Shown piece after piece: positions 37,525 through 47,169 of a stretch of DNA of 64,000 bases. The DNA comes from Erythrobacter sp. SDW2. GTDB taxonomy: Bacteria; Pseudomonadota; Alphaproteobacteria; Sphingomonadales; Sphingomonadaceae. The position numbers and the translations under genes are program-made. The stretch covers positions 2,604,001 through 2,668,000 of the forward strand of contig NZ_CP090370.1 in the NCBI RefSeq assembly GCF_021431965.1, given 5' to 3'. Each line of letters begins with the position of its first letter. Positions within the stretch are counted from its first letter, which is position 1. The notes beneath the pieces are model-generated. The model did no database searches, was not told the DNA's origin, and was given only the letters and a program-made list of their open reading frames with translations.

Positions 37525-38109
37525 CTACTCTCCCATCCAGTCGGCGACCTGTCCCGCCACGTCGTTCGCCGCGCGGTTGAGCGCTTCACCCACCGGGGCG
37601 GGTTCGGCGGCAATACCGGGTATGACGCTTTCGAACCGGCGGGTGGCGACCAGGCCCCCGGCATCGTCCCGGATCGCTTCGAAGCGAACGACGACCGACG
37701 CGCTACGCGCATCGTAGCCGAAATCGAGAATCCGTCCGCGCAGGCGCTGGTCGGTCTTGATGGTCGGGTCGAGCCCGTCGATCACGATCCGCCCGGTCTT
37801 GGCCGCGATCGTTTCCGAGAGCAGGCGGCGAAACAGGCGCGCCGGCTTTTCGACCCACATCGCGTCCTGCAGATAGGCGACATTGGCATCATCGACCTGT
37901 ACCGGCACCCGTGTGACGGCGATGCTGGCGGGCGCATCGGGTTCGACCACGGTCAGCGCATCCTTGCCGGTGCCGCTGGCCCCGCTGCCGGCCGGGGCCG
38001 CTGCATCGGCGGTCAGGGTGAGCAGAGTGGGCGGCGGTTCCGCCCCGCCGAGGCTGATGCAGCCGGTCAGCGCAAGGGCGGCGAAGGGTGCGAGAAGCAG
38101 GCGCATCAT
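37525..38109 (-). CDS. ABC-type transport auxiliary lipoprotein of the MCE system
   Basis: 194 residues with a lipoprotein signal peptide and lipobox LTGC (Cys at about residue 17). The mature domain matches the ABC_trans_aux family (PqiC/LptE-like fold): IAVTRVPVQVDDANVAYLQDAMWVEKPARLFRRLLSE and RGRILDFGYDARSASVVVRFEA. It should sit in the periplasmic leaflet of the outer membrane and receive or hand over lipids carried by the MlaD ring. Its ATG overlaps the mlaD stop, and it is the last gene of the operon. It stands where PqiC stands in the Pqi system. Confidence 0.88.
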   Translation of the reverse strand: MMRLLLAPFAALALTGCISLGGAEPPPTLLTLTADAAAPAGSGASGTGKDALTVVEPDAPASIAVTRVPVQVDDANVAYLQDAMWVEKPARLFRRLLSETIAAKTGRIVIDGLDPTIKTDQRLRGRILDFGYDARSASVVVRFEAIRDDAGGLVATRRFESVIPGIAAEPAPVGEALNRAANDVAGQVADWMGE

Positions 38110-39062
38110 TTCCCTTTCGGTTTGTAATCGGGCAGCGGCTGCGCGCCGAGCACGCCTGCGGCACCCTCGTTCTCGATCCGCTCGGTAACGACGCGCAGCG
38201 CCTTGCTGGTTTCGCGCAGCTCTTCCAGCGCCGCCTGCGCCGCGGGCAGGGTTTCCTCGTTGAAGGTGCGCGCGGCAGGCTGCGCGCTGTCGAGCGTCTT
38301 GCTGAGCGATTGCAGGGCCGTGCTGGCCGAAGCGAGCGTGGCGCGAAGTTCCTTTGCCAGCGCGCCGCCTTCCTGGTTGATCACCGCATCGGTCGAGTTG
38401 GTGACCTTCTCGAACGCGTCGAGCGTCTCGCCCGCTTCGCGCAGGGTGTTTTCCATTTCGCGGATCGTGCCAGCGAGCTGTGGCGAAGCAGCGGCCAGAT
38501 CGGCGCTGACCTTGTTGGTGTTCTGCAGAATCCCGGCCAGCGCGGCCTGGTTTTCGTCGGACATGACCAGCGTAAGGCGCTCAGTCAAGGTTGCCAGCCG
38601 TTCGAGCAGCAGCGGCGCATTGGCGACCAGCTCACCCAGCCCTCCGCGGCCCGGCGGGATGACCGGCTTGCCTTCGGGGCAAGCGGTCGTCTCGCACGTG
38701 ATCTTGGGGGCATCCTTGCGCGCCCCGTCGAGCATGATGGCGGAAACCCCGGTAAAGCTGGCCTGGATCGTCGCCGTCGTTCCGACCAGCACCGGAACAT
38801 CCTCGCGCACCTTGATCCGCACACGCACGAATTCGGGATCGGCCTCGGCCAGCTCGATCTCGGTTACCTGGCCGACCGGCACGCCGGTGTAGGTGACCTC
38901 CGACCCCTTGGCGAGGCCGGAGACCGACTGCTTGAAGAAGATGTCGTATTCCTGGCTCGCCCGTTCGCCCCAGCCCGCCAGCCAGACGATGAAGCCCGCC
39001 AGCAGCGCCAGCAGCAACAGAGTAACCGCCCCGACCCAGATGTGATTTGCCCGCGTTTCCAT
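38106..39062 (-). CDS. MlaD-family MCE substrate-binding protein
   Basis: 318 residues. An N-terminal transmembrane anchor (GAVTLLLLALLAGFIVWLAGW) is followed by one MCE domain at about residues 38-115 (YDIFFKQSVSGLAKGSEVTYTGVPVGQV). A long helical tail (about 150-300) resembles the tunnel-forming region of MlaD/LetB-like proteins. It forms a hexameric ring that carries phospholipids between MlaFE and the outer membrane. CETTACPEG holds a possible disulfide. The tail is longer than that of E. coli MlaD (183 residues). It is three bases from the mlaF stop. Confidence 0.92.
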   Translation of the reverse strand: METRANHIWVGAVTLLLLALLAGFIVWLAGWGERASQEYDIFFKQSVSGLAKGSEVTYTGVPVGQVTEIELAEADPEFVRVRIKVREDVPVLVGTTATIQASFTGVSAIMLDGARKDAPKITCETTACPEGKPVIPPGRGGLGELVANAPLLLERLATLTERLTLVMSDENQAALAGILQNTNKVSADLAAASPQLAGTIREMENTLREAGETLDAFEKVTNSTDAVINQEGGALAKELRATLASASTALQSLSKTLDSAQPAARTFNEETLPAAQAALEELRETSKALRVVTERIENEGAAGVLGAQPLPDYKPKGK

Positions 39063-39065
39063 CTG

Positions 39066-39947
39066 CTATCCCTTTGCGCCATCGGCAGGGGGATTGTCCA
39101 TGCCCTTGGCCGCCATTCCCTGTGCGCGCGACTGGCTCGCCTGCGCCGCGCGGCCGCGCGGGCCGTTGAAATATTCCTCGATCCACGGATGCCCGGTCTC
39201 GAGCAGTTCGGGGATGGTGCCGACCGCGACCACTTTCTTGTCTGCCAGCACCGCGACCCGGTCGCAGATTTCGTAGAGCGTATCGAGATCGTGGGTGATG
39301 AGGAACACCGTCAGGCCCAGCGCCTTCTTGAGCTCGCGAATCAGGTGATCGAATGCCGCCGCGCCGATCGGGTCGAGCCCCGCGGTCGGCTCGTCGAGGA
39401 ACAGCAGTTCGGGATCGAGCGCCAGCGCGCGGGCCAGCCCGGCGCGCTTCTTCATCCCGCCCGAAAGCTCGCTCGGAAACTTGGTCACGGCGCTTTCGGG
39501 CAGTCCGCTCATCAGCACCTTGAACCGGGCGATCTCGTCGAGCAGCCCGCTATCGATATCGGGAAAGAATTGTCGGAGCGGGACCTGCACATTTTCTCCA
39601 ACGGTCAGAGTCGAAAACAGTGCCCCGCCCTGGAACAGCACCCCCCAACGGCTGCGCACACCGAGATACTCGTCCGGCTCGGCCGCCGAGATCGACTTGC
39701 CGAACACCTGGATACGCCCGGCTTCGGGGAATTGGAGGCCGATGATGGAGCGCATCAGCACCGACTTGCCGGTGCCGGACCCGCCTACCACGCCCAGAAT
39801 CTCGCCGCGCCGCACCTTGAGATCGAGATCCTCGTGGACGGCGAATTCGCCGAACCGGTTGACCAGCCCCTCGACCACGATGGGAAATTCGCCGCGAAAG
39901 CGCTTCTGGGCCTGGGCCGCTTCCTCCGGAGAGATATCTTCGCTCAT
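39066..39947 (-). CDS. MlaF-family ABC transporter ATP-binding protein
   Basis: 293 residues from the ATG at 39947, in an ATGA overlap with mlaE. Walker A is GGSGTGKS, the signature motif LSGGMKKRAGLARALA, Walker B ELLFLDEPTAGLDP, and the switch His lies in FLITHDLDTL. It drives MlaE in retrograde or anterograde lipid transfer at the inner membrane. A 20-residue N-terminal extension (SEDISPEEAAQAQKRFRGEF) and a C-terminal tail of about 30 residues after WIEEYFNGPRG are beyond the core; the FNGPRGR region is the expected MlaB/STAS contact. Confidence 0.94.
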   Translation of the reverse strand: MSEDISPEEAAQAQKRFRGEFPIVVEGLVNRFGEFAVHEDLDLKVRRGEILGVVGGSGTGKSVLMRSIIGLQFPEAGRIQVFGKSISAAEPDEYLGVRSRWGVLFQGGALFSTLTVGENVQVPLRQFFPDIDSGLLDEIARFKVLMSGLPESAVTKFPSELSGGMKKRAGLARALALDPELLFLDEPTAGLDPIGAAAFDHLIRELKKALGLTVFLITHDLDTLYEICDRVAVLADKKVVAVGTIPELLETGHPWIEEYFNGPRGRAAQASQSRAQGMAAKGMDNPPADGAKG

Positions 39948-41056
39948 CCCCAACCGATCTCGGTGAAGAACACCGCAAAGAAGGCGTCGAGCACGATCAC
40001 CGCGAAGATCCCCGTCACCACCGCCATGGTCGTGCGCAGGCCGACTTCCTCGGAATTGCCCTTGACCTGCATCCCGTGATAGCAGCCCGCCAGCGCCACG
40101 ATCAGGCCGAACACGGGCGCTTTCACCAGCCCGACCCACAGGTCGTAGATCGGCACCACCTCCTGAATCCGTTGCAGGAACGTGGCAAAGGGAATGCCCA
40201 GCATCAGGTCGCCGACCACGGCGCCGCCAATGATGGCGACGATCGAACTGTAGAAGCCGAGCAGCACCATCATCAGCGTGCAGGCCAGCACCCGCGGGAT
40301 CACCAGTGCCTCGATCGGCGAAATGCCGATAGTGCGCATGGCGTCGATTTCCTCGGTCAGCTTCATCGTCCCGAGCTGTGCGGCAAAGGCGCTGCCCGAA
40401 CGGCCCGCCACCATGATCGCGGTCATCAGCACGCCCAGTTCGCGCAAGGTGATCCGGCCGACCAGGTTGATGGTCAGCGTTTCCGCCCCGAATTGCTGCA
40501 ATTGCACCGCCCCCTGCTGGGCGATGACGATGCCGATCAGGAAGCTCATCAGGCCGACTATCGGCAGGGCCGAGACGCCGACCAGTTCCATCTGCCGCAC
40601 CAGCGCCCGGCCGCGGAAGCGCGAGGGATGGCGCAGCAGGGTGGCGGAGGCGAGCAGGATCTGGCCGAGAAAACCGATCACCCCGACCATGCCCTGGCCG
40701 AACTCGATTACCAGCTCGCCGATGCGCTGGGGTACCCGCTGCCACAGGATGTCGCGCGGGGCGGCGACATCGTCGTGCAGCTCGGTCTGCTCGAGCGCTG
40801 CCAGCAGCCGCCCGGCCCGTTCGCTGGCTCCCGTCACTTCGGCATCACGGGCGTGCGACAGGCTGCTGGCCACATAGGCACCCACGGTGTCGATCTCGGT
40901 CACGCCCGACAGGTCGACCCTGTCATAGGGAGCGTCGAGGGCCCGCAGGTCCTGGTCGATCGACCCGATGGTCGCCACGACGTAAGGCCCCTTGAGCGCC
41001 AGCACCGTGGTGCCATCGCCTTGCTGTTGCAGCGTAAAACTCGGCAAATCCGACAT
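39944..41056 (-). CDS. STAS-MlaE fusion permease
   Basis: 370 residues. Residues 1-100 form a STAS domain (TVLALKGPYVVATIGSIDQDLRAL, then VDLSGVTEIDTVGAYVASSL), equivalent to the separate MlaB subunit. Residues about 115-370 form the MlaE permease with GVSALPIVGLMSFLIGIVIAQQG, the EIDAMRTIGISPIEALVIPRVLA motif and several transmembrane helices. With MlaF and MlaD it makes the lipid transporter. The fusion is common in alphaproteobacteria. No MlaC-like shuttle gene lies nearby. It starts the minus-strand operon, divergent from valS. Confidence 0.93.
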   Translation of the reverse strand: MSDLPSFTLQQQGDGTTVLALKGPYVVATIGSIDQDLRALDAPYDRVDLSGVTEIDTVGAYVASSLSHARDAEVTGASERAGRLLAALEQTELHDDVAAPRDILWQRVPQRIGELVIEFGQGMVGVIGFLGQILLASATLLRHPSRFRGRALVRQMELVGVSALPIVGLMSFLIGIVIAQQGAVQLQQFGAETLTINLVGRITLRELGVLMTAIMVAGRSGSAFAAQLGTMKLTEEIDAMRTIGISPIEALVIPRVLACTLMMVLLGFYSSIVAIIGGAVVGDLMLGIPFATFLQRIQEVVPIYDLWVGLVKAPVFGLIVALAGCYHGMQVKGNSEEVGLRTTMAVVTGIFAVIVLDAFFAVFFTEIGWG

Positions 41057-41154
41057 TGCGCCGAACTATGCGGACATTTGCCGGGCTTCACAAGCAGCTA
41101 TCGGCCTCGTTTTCGTTGCATTGCACAAATGCCGCTGGCAAGGCGCTATGCTTT

Positions 41155-41245
41155 GGCGGTGCCGGCCCGCTCCCCCACCCAGCCACCCGATAGCGTGACG
41201 GTCATCATACCGGGTGGCTGGGTGAGGGAGCGGGCCGGAGCCGCC
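41155..41245. repeat. 35-bp imperfect inverted repeat upstream of valS
   Basis: The arms 41155-41189 and 41211-41245 match in 32 of 35 positions in inverted orientation, with a 21-base loop. The core reads GGCCCGCTCCCCCACCCAGC on the left. It lies between divergent mlaE and valS and ends 24 bases before the valS ATG. If transcribed it would be an extremely stable hairpin in the valS leader. It is of a different sequence type from the element inside valS. Confidence 0.9.
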
Positions 41246-41269
41246 GGTGAGCGTTAGCGAACAGAGAAC

Positions 41270-44233
41270 ATGAGCACCGAACTCGACAAGACTTTTGACC
41301 CCGCCGCCATCGAGGCGAAGTGGTACCAGCATTGGGAGCAGAACGGCCTGTTCCGGCCCGCGCGCCCCGACGCGGAGCCCTTCACCATCGTCAACCCGCC
41401 GCCGAACGTCACCGGCAGCCTGCATATCGGCCACGCGCTCGACAACACGTTGCAGGACGTGGTGATCCGTTACGAGCGGCTGCGCGGCAAGGATGCGCTG
41501 TGGGTGGTCGGCACCGACCACGCCGGTATCGCGACACAGATGGTGGTCGAGCGCCAGCTTGAACAGCGGCAAGACAAACGCACCAATTATTCCCGCGAGG
41601 ATTTCATTGCCAAGGTGCGGGAGTGGAAAGAGGAGAGCGGCGGCACCATCACCCGCCAGCTGCGCCGCCTCGGCTGCTCGATGGACTGGTCCAGAGAGCA
41701 GTTCACCATGGACGAACACTTCACCAAGGCGGTGCTCAAGGTGTTCGTCGACCTCTACAACAAGGGACTGATCTACCGCGACAAGCGGCTGGTCAACTGG
41801 GACCCCAAGCTCAAGACCGCGATCAGCGATCTCGAGGTCGAGACGCAGACGATTTCCGGCGGCTTCTGGCACTTCAAATATCCGCTCGCCGATGGCTTCA
41901 CGACGGCAGAGGGCAAGGATTACCTCGTCGTCGCCACCACACGGCCCGAGACGATGCTGGCCGATATGGCCGTGGCGGTGCACCCGAGCGACGAGCGCTA
42001 CGCCAGCGTGGTGGGCAAGGAGATCATCCAGCCGATCACCGGCCGCCGCTTCAAGGTGGTGGCGGACGAGCACGCCGATCCGGAGCTCGGCAGCGGCTGC
42101 GTCAAGATCACCCCCGGGCATGACTTCAACGACTTCGAAGTCGGCAAGCGCGCCGGGATTGCGCCGGGCGAGATGCTCAACATGCTCGATGCCGAAGCGA
42201 ATGTCTGCCAGACTGCCGACGGGCTGGTGCCGGAGGAGTTCCTCGGCTTGCACCGCTTCAGGCGGGATGGTGTGGACGGCGCGCGCGAACTGGTGGTGGC
42301 GCGGATGAAGGAACTGGGCTTCCTCATCCCGCATGTGACCAAGGACAAGGAAGGCAACGAGGTCGAGCACGACGCCGAACCGCGCCAGATCGCGACGCCC
42401 TTCGGCGACCGCGGCGGCGTGGTGATCGAGCCGTGGCTGACCGACCAGTGGTACGTCAACGCCGCCGAGCTGGCGAAGAAGCCGATCGAAGCGGTGAAAT
42501 CCGGCGAAGTCGAGATCGTCCCCAAGACATGGGAGAAGACCTTCTTCAACTGGATGGAGAACATCCAGCCGTGGTGCGTGTCGCGCCAATTGTGGTGGGG
42601 GCATCGAATCCCGGCGTGGTTTGGACCTATTAAAGACGGCGAAACGACTAGATGGCATCACGAGGACACCAGCAAGAACAAGGTATTTGTCGCTGAGAAC
42701 CACGATGCCCTGATCGCGCAAGTGAAGGGCTATTACGGCGCTGAACGCGAGTTCGTCGAAGTTGATTCCTTGCTGGACATGTTCAACGCGCACTCCGGGG
42801 TGGCCTCCGAAGATTTCATGCGTGAGCATGGTGGCAAGATCCCGCTAGTGCGCGACCCAGACGTCCTCGACACCTGGTTCTCCTCCGCCCTGTGGCCCTT
42901 CGCCACGCTCGGCTGGCCGGAGCGGACCGACCTGCTCGAAAAGCACTATCCCAACGACCTGCTGATCAGCGGCTTCGACATCCTGTTCTTCTGGGATGCA
43001 CGGATGCTGATGGCGGGGTACTTCAACATGGGCCAGCGCCCGTGGAACAAGCTCTACCTCCACGGGCTCGTGCGCGCCGCCGATGGCCAGAAGATGTCCA
43101 AGTCCAAGGGCAATGTCGTCGATCCGCTCGGCCTGATCGACCAGTACGGAGCCGATGCGCTGCGCTTCTTTATGTGCGCGATGGAAAGCCAGGGCCGCGA
43201 TATCAAGATGGATGAGAAGCGGATCGAGGGATACCGCAACTTCGCCACCAAGCTGTGGAACGCGACCCGCTTCTGCCAGTCGAACGGGATTGGGGCGAGC
43301 ACCACTATTGCCGCGCCTGAGGCTAAGCTGGCGGTCAACCAGTGGATCATCGGCGAAGTCCAGCAGACGTTCGAAGCGCTCGACGCGGCGATGGCTGAGC
43401 TGCGCTTCGACGCGGCGGCGAACACGATCTATCACTTCGTGTGGGACCGGTTCTGCGACTGGTATCTCGAACTGATCAAGCCGGTCCTTTCTCCCCTCCC
43501 GCTTGCGGGAGGGGCTGGGGGTGGGCCAGAAACGAACGATGGTGGCTCCGCGCCCACCCCTAACCCCTCCCGCGAGCGGGAGGGGGAATGGTCTGCGCAG
43601 GAGGAAACCCGCGCCGTGGCCGGATGGGCGCTCGACCAGATCCTCGTCATGCTGCATCCCTTCATGCCCTTCATCACCGAAGAGCTGTGGCACGCACAGG
43701 GCGAGCGGCCCTACGAGCTGATCCTCGCCAAATGGCCAAATCCTCGCGCCAGCGTGTCGAAGGACGCGACCGACGCGATCGACTGGGTGATCGAGCTGAC
43801 CACCAATGTCCGCAGCGCCAGGAACGAACTCGGCATCGCCCCGGGTGCCAAGCTGGCGGCGTTCTGTCCTGCCCCTTCGGGCCTCGCCCGCAGCACCATC
43901 GAGCGCAGCGCGGCGGCGATCGAGCGGCTCGCCCGCCTGACCCCGGTGACCATGGGCGAAGCGCCCGCAGGCCCGGCGATGCAGGTGACGGCAGGCGAGG
44001 ATGTGTTCGTGATCCCGCTCGAAGGAATCATCGACATTGCCGCCGAAAAGGCCCGGCTGGAAAAGGCGCTTGCGACCTCGGAGAAGGAGGCAAAGTCGCT
44101 CGAAGGCCGCCTGTCGAACCCCGCCTTCGCCGAAAAGGCCAAGCCCGAAGCAGTCGAAAAGGCGCGCACCGATCTCGCCTACCACCAGGGCGAGGTCGAG
44201 CGCCTGACAGCGGCGCTGGCTCGGCTTGGGTAG
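41270..44233 (+). CDS. valS: Valyl-tRNA synthetase with a repeat-derived insertion
   Basis: 987 residues; E. coli ValS has 951. The class I signature HIGH is at 52-55 ([11 protein letters not shown]). The CP1 editing domain lies at about 190-330. KMSKS begins at K608. The DALR anticodon-binding domain and a C-terminal coiled coil ([24 protein letters not shown]) end the protein. Residues about 741-773 ([18 protein letters not shown] onward) are encoded by a palindromic repeat inserted between [11 protein letters not shown] and [12 protein letters not shown]. In other ValS proteins these sequences are joined by a short loop. The frame is kept throughout. The insertion sits at the surface junction before the anticodon domain, so activity is probably retained. 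The ATG is at 41270. Confidence 0.97.
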   Translation: MSTELDKTFDPAAIEAKWYQHWEQNGLFRPARPDAEPFTIVNPPPNVTGSLHIGHALDNTLQDVVIRYERLRGKDALWVVGTDHAGIATQMVVERQLEQRQDKRTNYSREDFIAKVREWKEESGGTITRQLRRLGCSMDWSREQFTMDEHFTKAVLKVFVDLYNKGLIYRDKRLVNWDPKLKTAISDLEVETQTISGGFWHFKYPLADGFTTAEGKDYLVVATTRPETMLADMAVAVHPSDERYASVVGKEIIQPITGRRFKVVADEHADPELGSGCVKITPGHDFNDFEVGKRAGIAPGEMLNMLDAEANVCQTADGLVPEEFLGLHRFRRDGVDGARELVVARMKELGFLIPHVTKDKEGNEVEHDAEPRQIATPFGDRGGVVIEPWLTDQWYVNAAELAKKPIEAVKSGEVEIVPKTWEKTFFNWMENIQPWCVSRQLWWGHRIPAWFGPIKDGETTRWHHEDTSKNKVFVAENHDALIAQVKGYYGAEREFVEVDSLLDMFNAHSGVASEDFMREHGGKIPLVRDPDVLDTWFSSALWPFATLGWPERTDLLEKHYPNDLLISGFDILFFWDARMLMAGYFNMGQRPWNKLYLHGLVRAADGQKMSKSKGNVVDPLGLIDQYGADALRFFMCAMESQGRDIKMDEKRIEGYRNFATKLWNATRFCQSNGIGASTTIAAPEAKLAVNQWIIGEVQQTFEALDAAMAELRFDAAANTIYHFVWDRFCDWYLELIKPVLSPLPLAGGAGGGPETNDGGSAPTPNPSREREGEWSAQEETRAVAGWALDQILVMLHPFMPFITEELWHAQGERPYELILAKWPNPRASVSKDATDAIDWVIELTTNVRSARNELGIAPGAKLAAFCPAPSGLARSTIERSAAAIERLARLTPVTMGEAPAGPAMQVTAGEDVFVIPLEGIIDIAAEKARLEKALATSEKEAKSLEGRLSNPAFAEKAKPEAVEKARTDLAYHQGEVERLTAALARLG
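43489..43588. repeat. Palindromic repeat element inserted in frame within valS
   Basis: The left arm 43489-43526 and right arm 43552-43588 are near-perfect inverted copies. Each has its own inner palindrome CCCCTCCCGC/GCGGGAGGGG followed by a GGGGTGGGC motif. This nested structure is that of an intergenic REP-type element. Such GGGAGGGG palindromes are common in sphingomonad intergenic DNA to my knowledge. Here it is translated as about 33 residues of ValS, rich in Pro, Gly, Ser and Arg. Confidence 0.9.
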
Positions 44234-44381
44234 GTTTCAAAGCTGCCTTCACGCGTCCAGTGTCAGCTTTCGGGCAAGGCAATCATGGTTTGGAATGCCG
44301 GGGTTGAGGGTGGGAAGTGAACTGCCCACCCACACACACGATAGTGATGGAAATCAAAAATCGGTCGAGCAAATATTGCGC

Positions 44382-45287
44382 TCAATTCCCCAACATGGCG
44401 CCGACCAGCCGGACCAAACCCCAGATCGGTAGTGCCAGCACGGCGACACCGATTAGCACGATATAGTTTTCGTTGATATCGCCGTTGCTGCCCGGCCTGC
44501 CTGCAAAGAAGATTGCCCAGGCCATCAGCCCGACGAAGAAGAACGGGAGGATAAGCAGTGTCATCAAAATCCGGAATGGCAACAGCAGCTTGTCGCGCGT
44601 CGTGCGTTGCGGGCGGCCGTGGCTGATCCGTTCGAACACGCCGTAACTGTCGAGATAGGCTGATATCGAAACGCCCTCGCCGGTTGCACGCCGCTTGGCT
44701 TGGTCGCGCGTCGGTTTGCTGTCGCTGAAATTGACAAGATTGAGCCCAGCCACTCCAAACGCATCGTCAATCGCGGTTTGTGCGAGACCATAGATTTCAC
44801 CTGCTGGATCGCTGTCGATCTCAAAGCCGATTTCCGGACGATAGACCACCTCAACCCTGCATTCGTCACCGGGCGCATCCTTCAAGGTGGTGCGCAGCCG
44901 CAGATAGTGCACCGTGCCATTCTCTGCGAGCACCGCCATTCCATATTCGTCATCGGTGTCTTCGGCGACAAGCACCCGCATGCCAAGCTGCTGCGAAAGC
45001 GAGACCGCCTCGTGCATCAGTTCAGCGCTGACCTCCTGCTTCCGCAGGTCGAGTTCGGGCAAGTCGCCTGCCAGCAGGCGCTCAATCGGGCTGATGTCAG
45101 CCCTATCGGTGATCGTCCGGTCGAGGAAATCGCTGAAATCGGGCCTGCGCCCCAACGGTTCGCTGTGTGCAGTCAGAAAATAGAGCCCGCTGCGGCTTTC
45201 ATGCCAGAGCTGATAGCCGTCTTTGACCCGCGCGAGGCCTTGCACGCTTGGCTCTTCATCCAGCACAACGTAATGCGACCGCCACAT
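44382..45287 (-). CDS. Hypothetical protein with C-terminal membrane helices
   Basis: 301 residues. Residues 1-220 are soluble, acidic and of no family I know (EVVYRPEIGFEIDSDPAGEIYGLAQ is representative). Residues about 232-300 hold two transmembrane segments (LPFRILMTLLILPFFFVGLMAWAIFF and YIVLIGVAVLALPIWGLVRLVG). No signal peptide is present, so the soluble part is probably cytoplasmic. The ATG is at 45287. It is divergent from the MtfA-type gene with 118 bp between starts. 148 bp without features separate it from valS. Confidence 0.68.
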   Translation of the reverse strand: MWRSHYVVLDEEPSVQGLARVKDGYQLWHESRSGLYFLTAHSEPLGRRPDFSDFLDRTITDRADISPIERLLAGDLPELDLRKQEVSAELMHEAVSLSQQLGMRVLVAEDTDDEYGMAVLAENGTVHYLRLRTTLKDAPGDECRVEVVYRPEIGFEIDSDPAGEIYGLAQTAIDDAFGVAGLNLVNFSDSKPTRDQAKRRATGEGVSISAYLDSYGVFERISHGRPQRTTRDKLLLPFRILMTLLILPFFFVGLMAWAIFFAGRPGSNGDINENYIVLIGVAVLALPIWGLVRLVGAMLGN

Positions 45288-45405
45288 CTTTCCAACATAT
45301 CCTCATGTGCAACGTCCGCAACGGGGCCGAAAGCGGAATGTCCGCATTCTGGATCACAAAGCCATCACACTACCAATCCGGCTTGGCCGTTCCTACTTCC
45401 CGAAC

Positions 45406-46221
45406 ATGTCGCCTTGGCTCGTTTTCTCCATTCCCCTGTTTATCGCGGCGGCATTGCTGTTCCGCCACGTATCGAAGCGGCAGAAGCGGAAGCGGCTCCT
45501 CGAAACACCGCTGACACCCGAACAACGCGCAATGGTCGAACGGCTGGTGCCGCTGGTCCGCCGATTGCCCCCACCCCTGCGGCTTTCGCTGGAGGGGAAA
45601 ATGAACCTGTTCATGGACCAGGTCACCGTCCGCGGCCAGAACGGCATCGAGGTCAGCGAGGCGATGCGGCTTTCCATTGCCGCGCAGGCGTGCCTGCTCG
45701 TCGTCAACAGCCCGGCATGGTACGATACGCTGCGCAATGTGCTGATCTACCCGTCGGCCTACCTGACCGGCCGCAGCACCCATGACGGCTATGTCGTGCA
45801 CGAGGGCAACCACGCCAATCTCGGCGAAAGCTGGGCGCGGGGGCCGGTGGTGCTGTCGTGGGACGATGCGCTGCACGGCGGGCTGGTGACCGATGACGGG
45901 CACAATGTGGTGATCCACGAATTCGCCCACCAGCTCGACGGCCTGTCCGGCCACACCGACGGCATTCCTGTCCTGCGCAAGGGCCAGGCCTATGCCGGGT
46001 GGGAGAAGGCCATGCTGGATGCCTTTCACGACCATGTCGAACGGCTAGAACGCGGCGAGCCGACGCTGATCGATCCCTATGGCGCGACCAATCACGAAGA
46101 GTTCTTCGCCGAAGCCATCGTCACTTTCTTCGAGAAACCCCGGGAGCTGCGGCGCGAAGAACCGGCCCTCTATGCCCAGCTCGCGCAATTGCTGGCACTC
46201 GACCCGGCGCAATGGGTGTGA
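45406..46221 (+). CDS. mtfA: M90 family zinc peptidase (MtfA-like)
   Basis: 271 residues from the ATG at 45406. In-frame sequence continues to 45307 but precedes the natural membrane N-terminus. An N-terminal helix (PWLVFSIPLFIAAALLFRHV) is followed by the MtfA domain: EVSEAMRLSIAAQACLLVVN, the zinc motif HEFAH at 171-175, and EEFFAEAIVTFFEKP with the third ligand region. In E. coli MtfA binds the repressor Mlc and cleaves peptides, affecting PTS sugar uptake; that partner is unlikely to apply here. The gene stands alone and is divergent from an unknown membrane protein gene. Confidence 0.92.
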   Translation: MSPWLVFSIPLFIAAALLFRHVSKRQKRKRLLETPLTPEQRAMVERLVPLVRRLPPPLRLSLEGKMNLFMDQVTVRGQNGIEVSEAMRLSIAAQACLLVVNSPAWYDTLRNVLIYPSAYLTGRSTHDGYVVHEGNHANLGESWARGPVVLSWDDALHGGLVTDDGHNVVIHEFAHQLDGLSGHTDGIPVLRKGQAYAGWEKAMLDAFHDHVERLERGEPTLIDPYGATNHEEFFAEAIVTFFEKPRELRREEPALYAQLAQLLALDPAQWV

Positions 46222-46433
46222 GGGGAAGACAGAGCGGCCTCGCAACCTGCGGAATTTCCTACACGCCGCGATTGTGCCATGGGGCTGGCCATGTTTCGCA
46301 ACGCCGCCTTCGCCCTTCAATCGGACCGCTCGATCACAGCGCCGATGTTTGATCGATTTGATTTGAACGCCTGGACAGTGGTCCAAGCGGTCCATGTGCC
46401 CTGTACGTACGACGAACCGAGGGGGGCACAGCC

Positions 46434-47168
46434 ATGCCGCTGACGCTCGCCACCGACGATAGCGGGGGGCCGGAGATCTTCGCTTCGGTTCAGGGCGAAG
46501 GTGCCTCTGCCGGTATGCCTGTCGCCTTCGTGCGGCTTAGCCGCTGCAATCTCGCCTGCATCTGGTGCGACACCGCCTACACCTGGCATTTCGAGGGCGA
46601 TAACCGCCCGCACCGGTCAGGCACGACCTTTGACCGCAAGGCCAACCAGGTGACGCTGGAAGCCGCCGACGTGGCGGAACGGATCATGGCCCTGCACCAG
46701 AACCGCCTCGTCATCACCGGCGGCGAGCCGTTGTTGCAGGCAGGCGCGCTGGCCGATCTGCTCGAACTGCTGCCCGACATGAGCGTAGAGATCGAGACCA
46801 ACGGCACCACCAAGGCTCCGCCCCGGCTCGATATCCGCATCGACCAGTACAATGTCAGCCCCAAGCTGGGCCATTCGGGCAATGCGCCGGAATTGGCGCT
46901 GATCGAGGAGCGGCTCGACGCCTATGCGCTCGACCCGCGCGCCTTCTTCAAATTCGTGATCGCCGACCCGGTCGATATCGACGAGGTGACCGAGCTCCAG
47001 CGGCTCCACGCCATCACCTCCTCACGCATCTTCCTGATGCCCGAAGGGACCGACAGCGCCGCCCTACGCAGCCGGATGGACTGGCTGGTGCCGCTCTGCC
47101 TCGACCATGGCTGGCGGCTGAGCGACCGGCTGCATATCCACCTGTTCGGCGATACGCGGGGAACTTAA
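46434..47168 (+). CDS. queE: 7-carboxy-7-deazaguanine synthase
   Basis: 244 residues of the radical SAM family. The cluster motif is C38-x3-C42-x2-C45 in SRCNLACIWCDTAYTW. An N-terminal FASVQGEG and the SAM-binding ITGGEPLLQ follow. It converts 6-carboxytetrahydropterin to the deazapurine ring of queuosine. No other que gene is in the window and I see no preQ1 riboswitch in the 212 bp upstream, which hold no gene. It is tail-to-tail with the HerA-like gene, with one base between the stops. Confidence 0.95.
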   Translation: MPLTLATDDSGGPEIFASVQGEGASAGMPVAFVRLSRCNLACIWCDTAYTWHFEGDNRPHRSGTTFDRKANQVTLEAADVAERIMALHQNRLVITGGEPLLQAGALADLLELLPDMSVEIETNGTTKAPPRLDIRIDQYNVSPKLGHSGNAPELALIEERLDAYALDPRAFFKFVIADPVDIDEVTELQRLHAITSSRIFLMPEGTDSAALRSRMDWLVPLCLDHGWRLSDRLHIHLFGDTRGT

Positions 47169-47169
47169 C

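Noticed and set aside
43480-43600. Frameshift or assembly error in valS
   Set aside because: The frame runs unbroken on both sides of the repeat, the flanking ValS sequence is normal, and the inserted length is a multiple of three within the accuracy of the boundaries.
46222-46433. Possible preQ1 riboswitch or tRNA ahead of queE
   Set aside because: No preQ1 aptamer core, no tRNA cloverleaf and no T-loop GTTCGAATC-like sequence was found.
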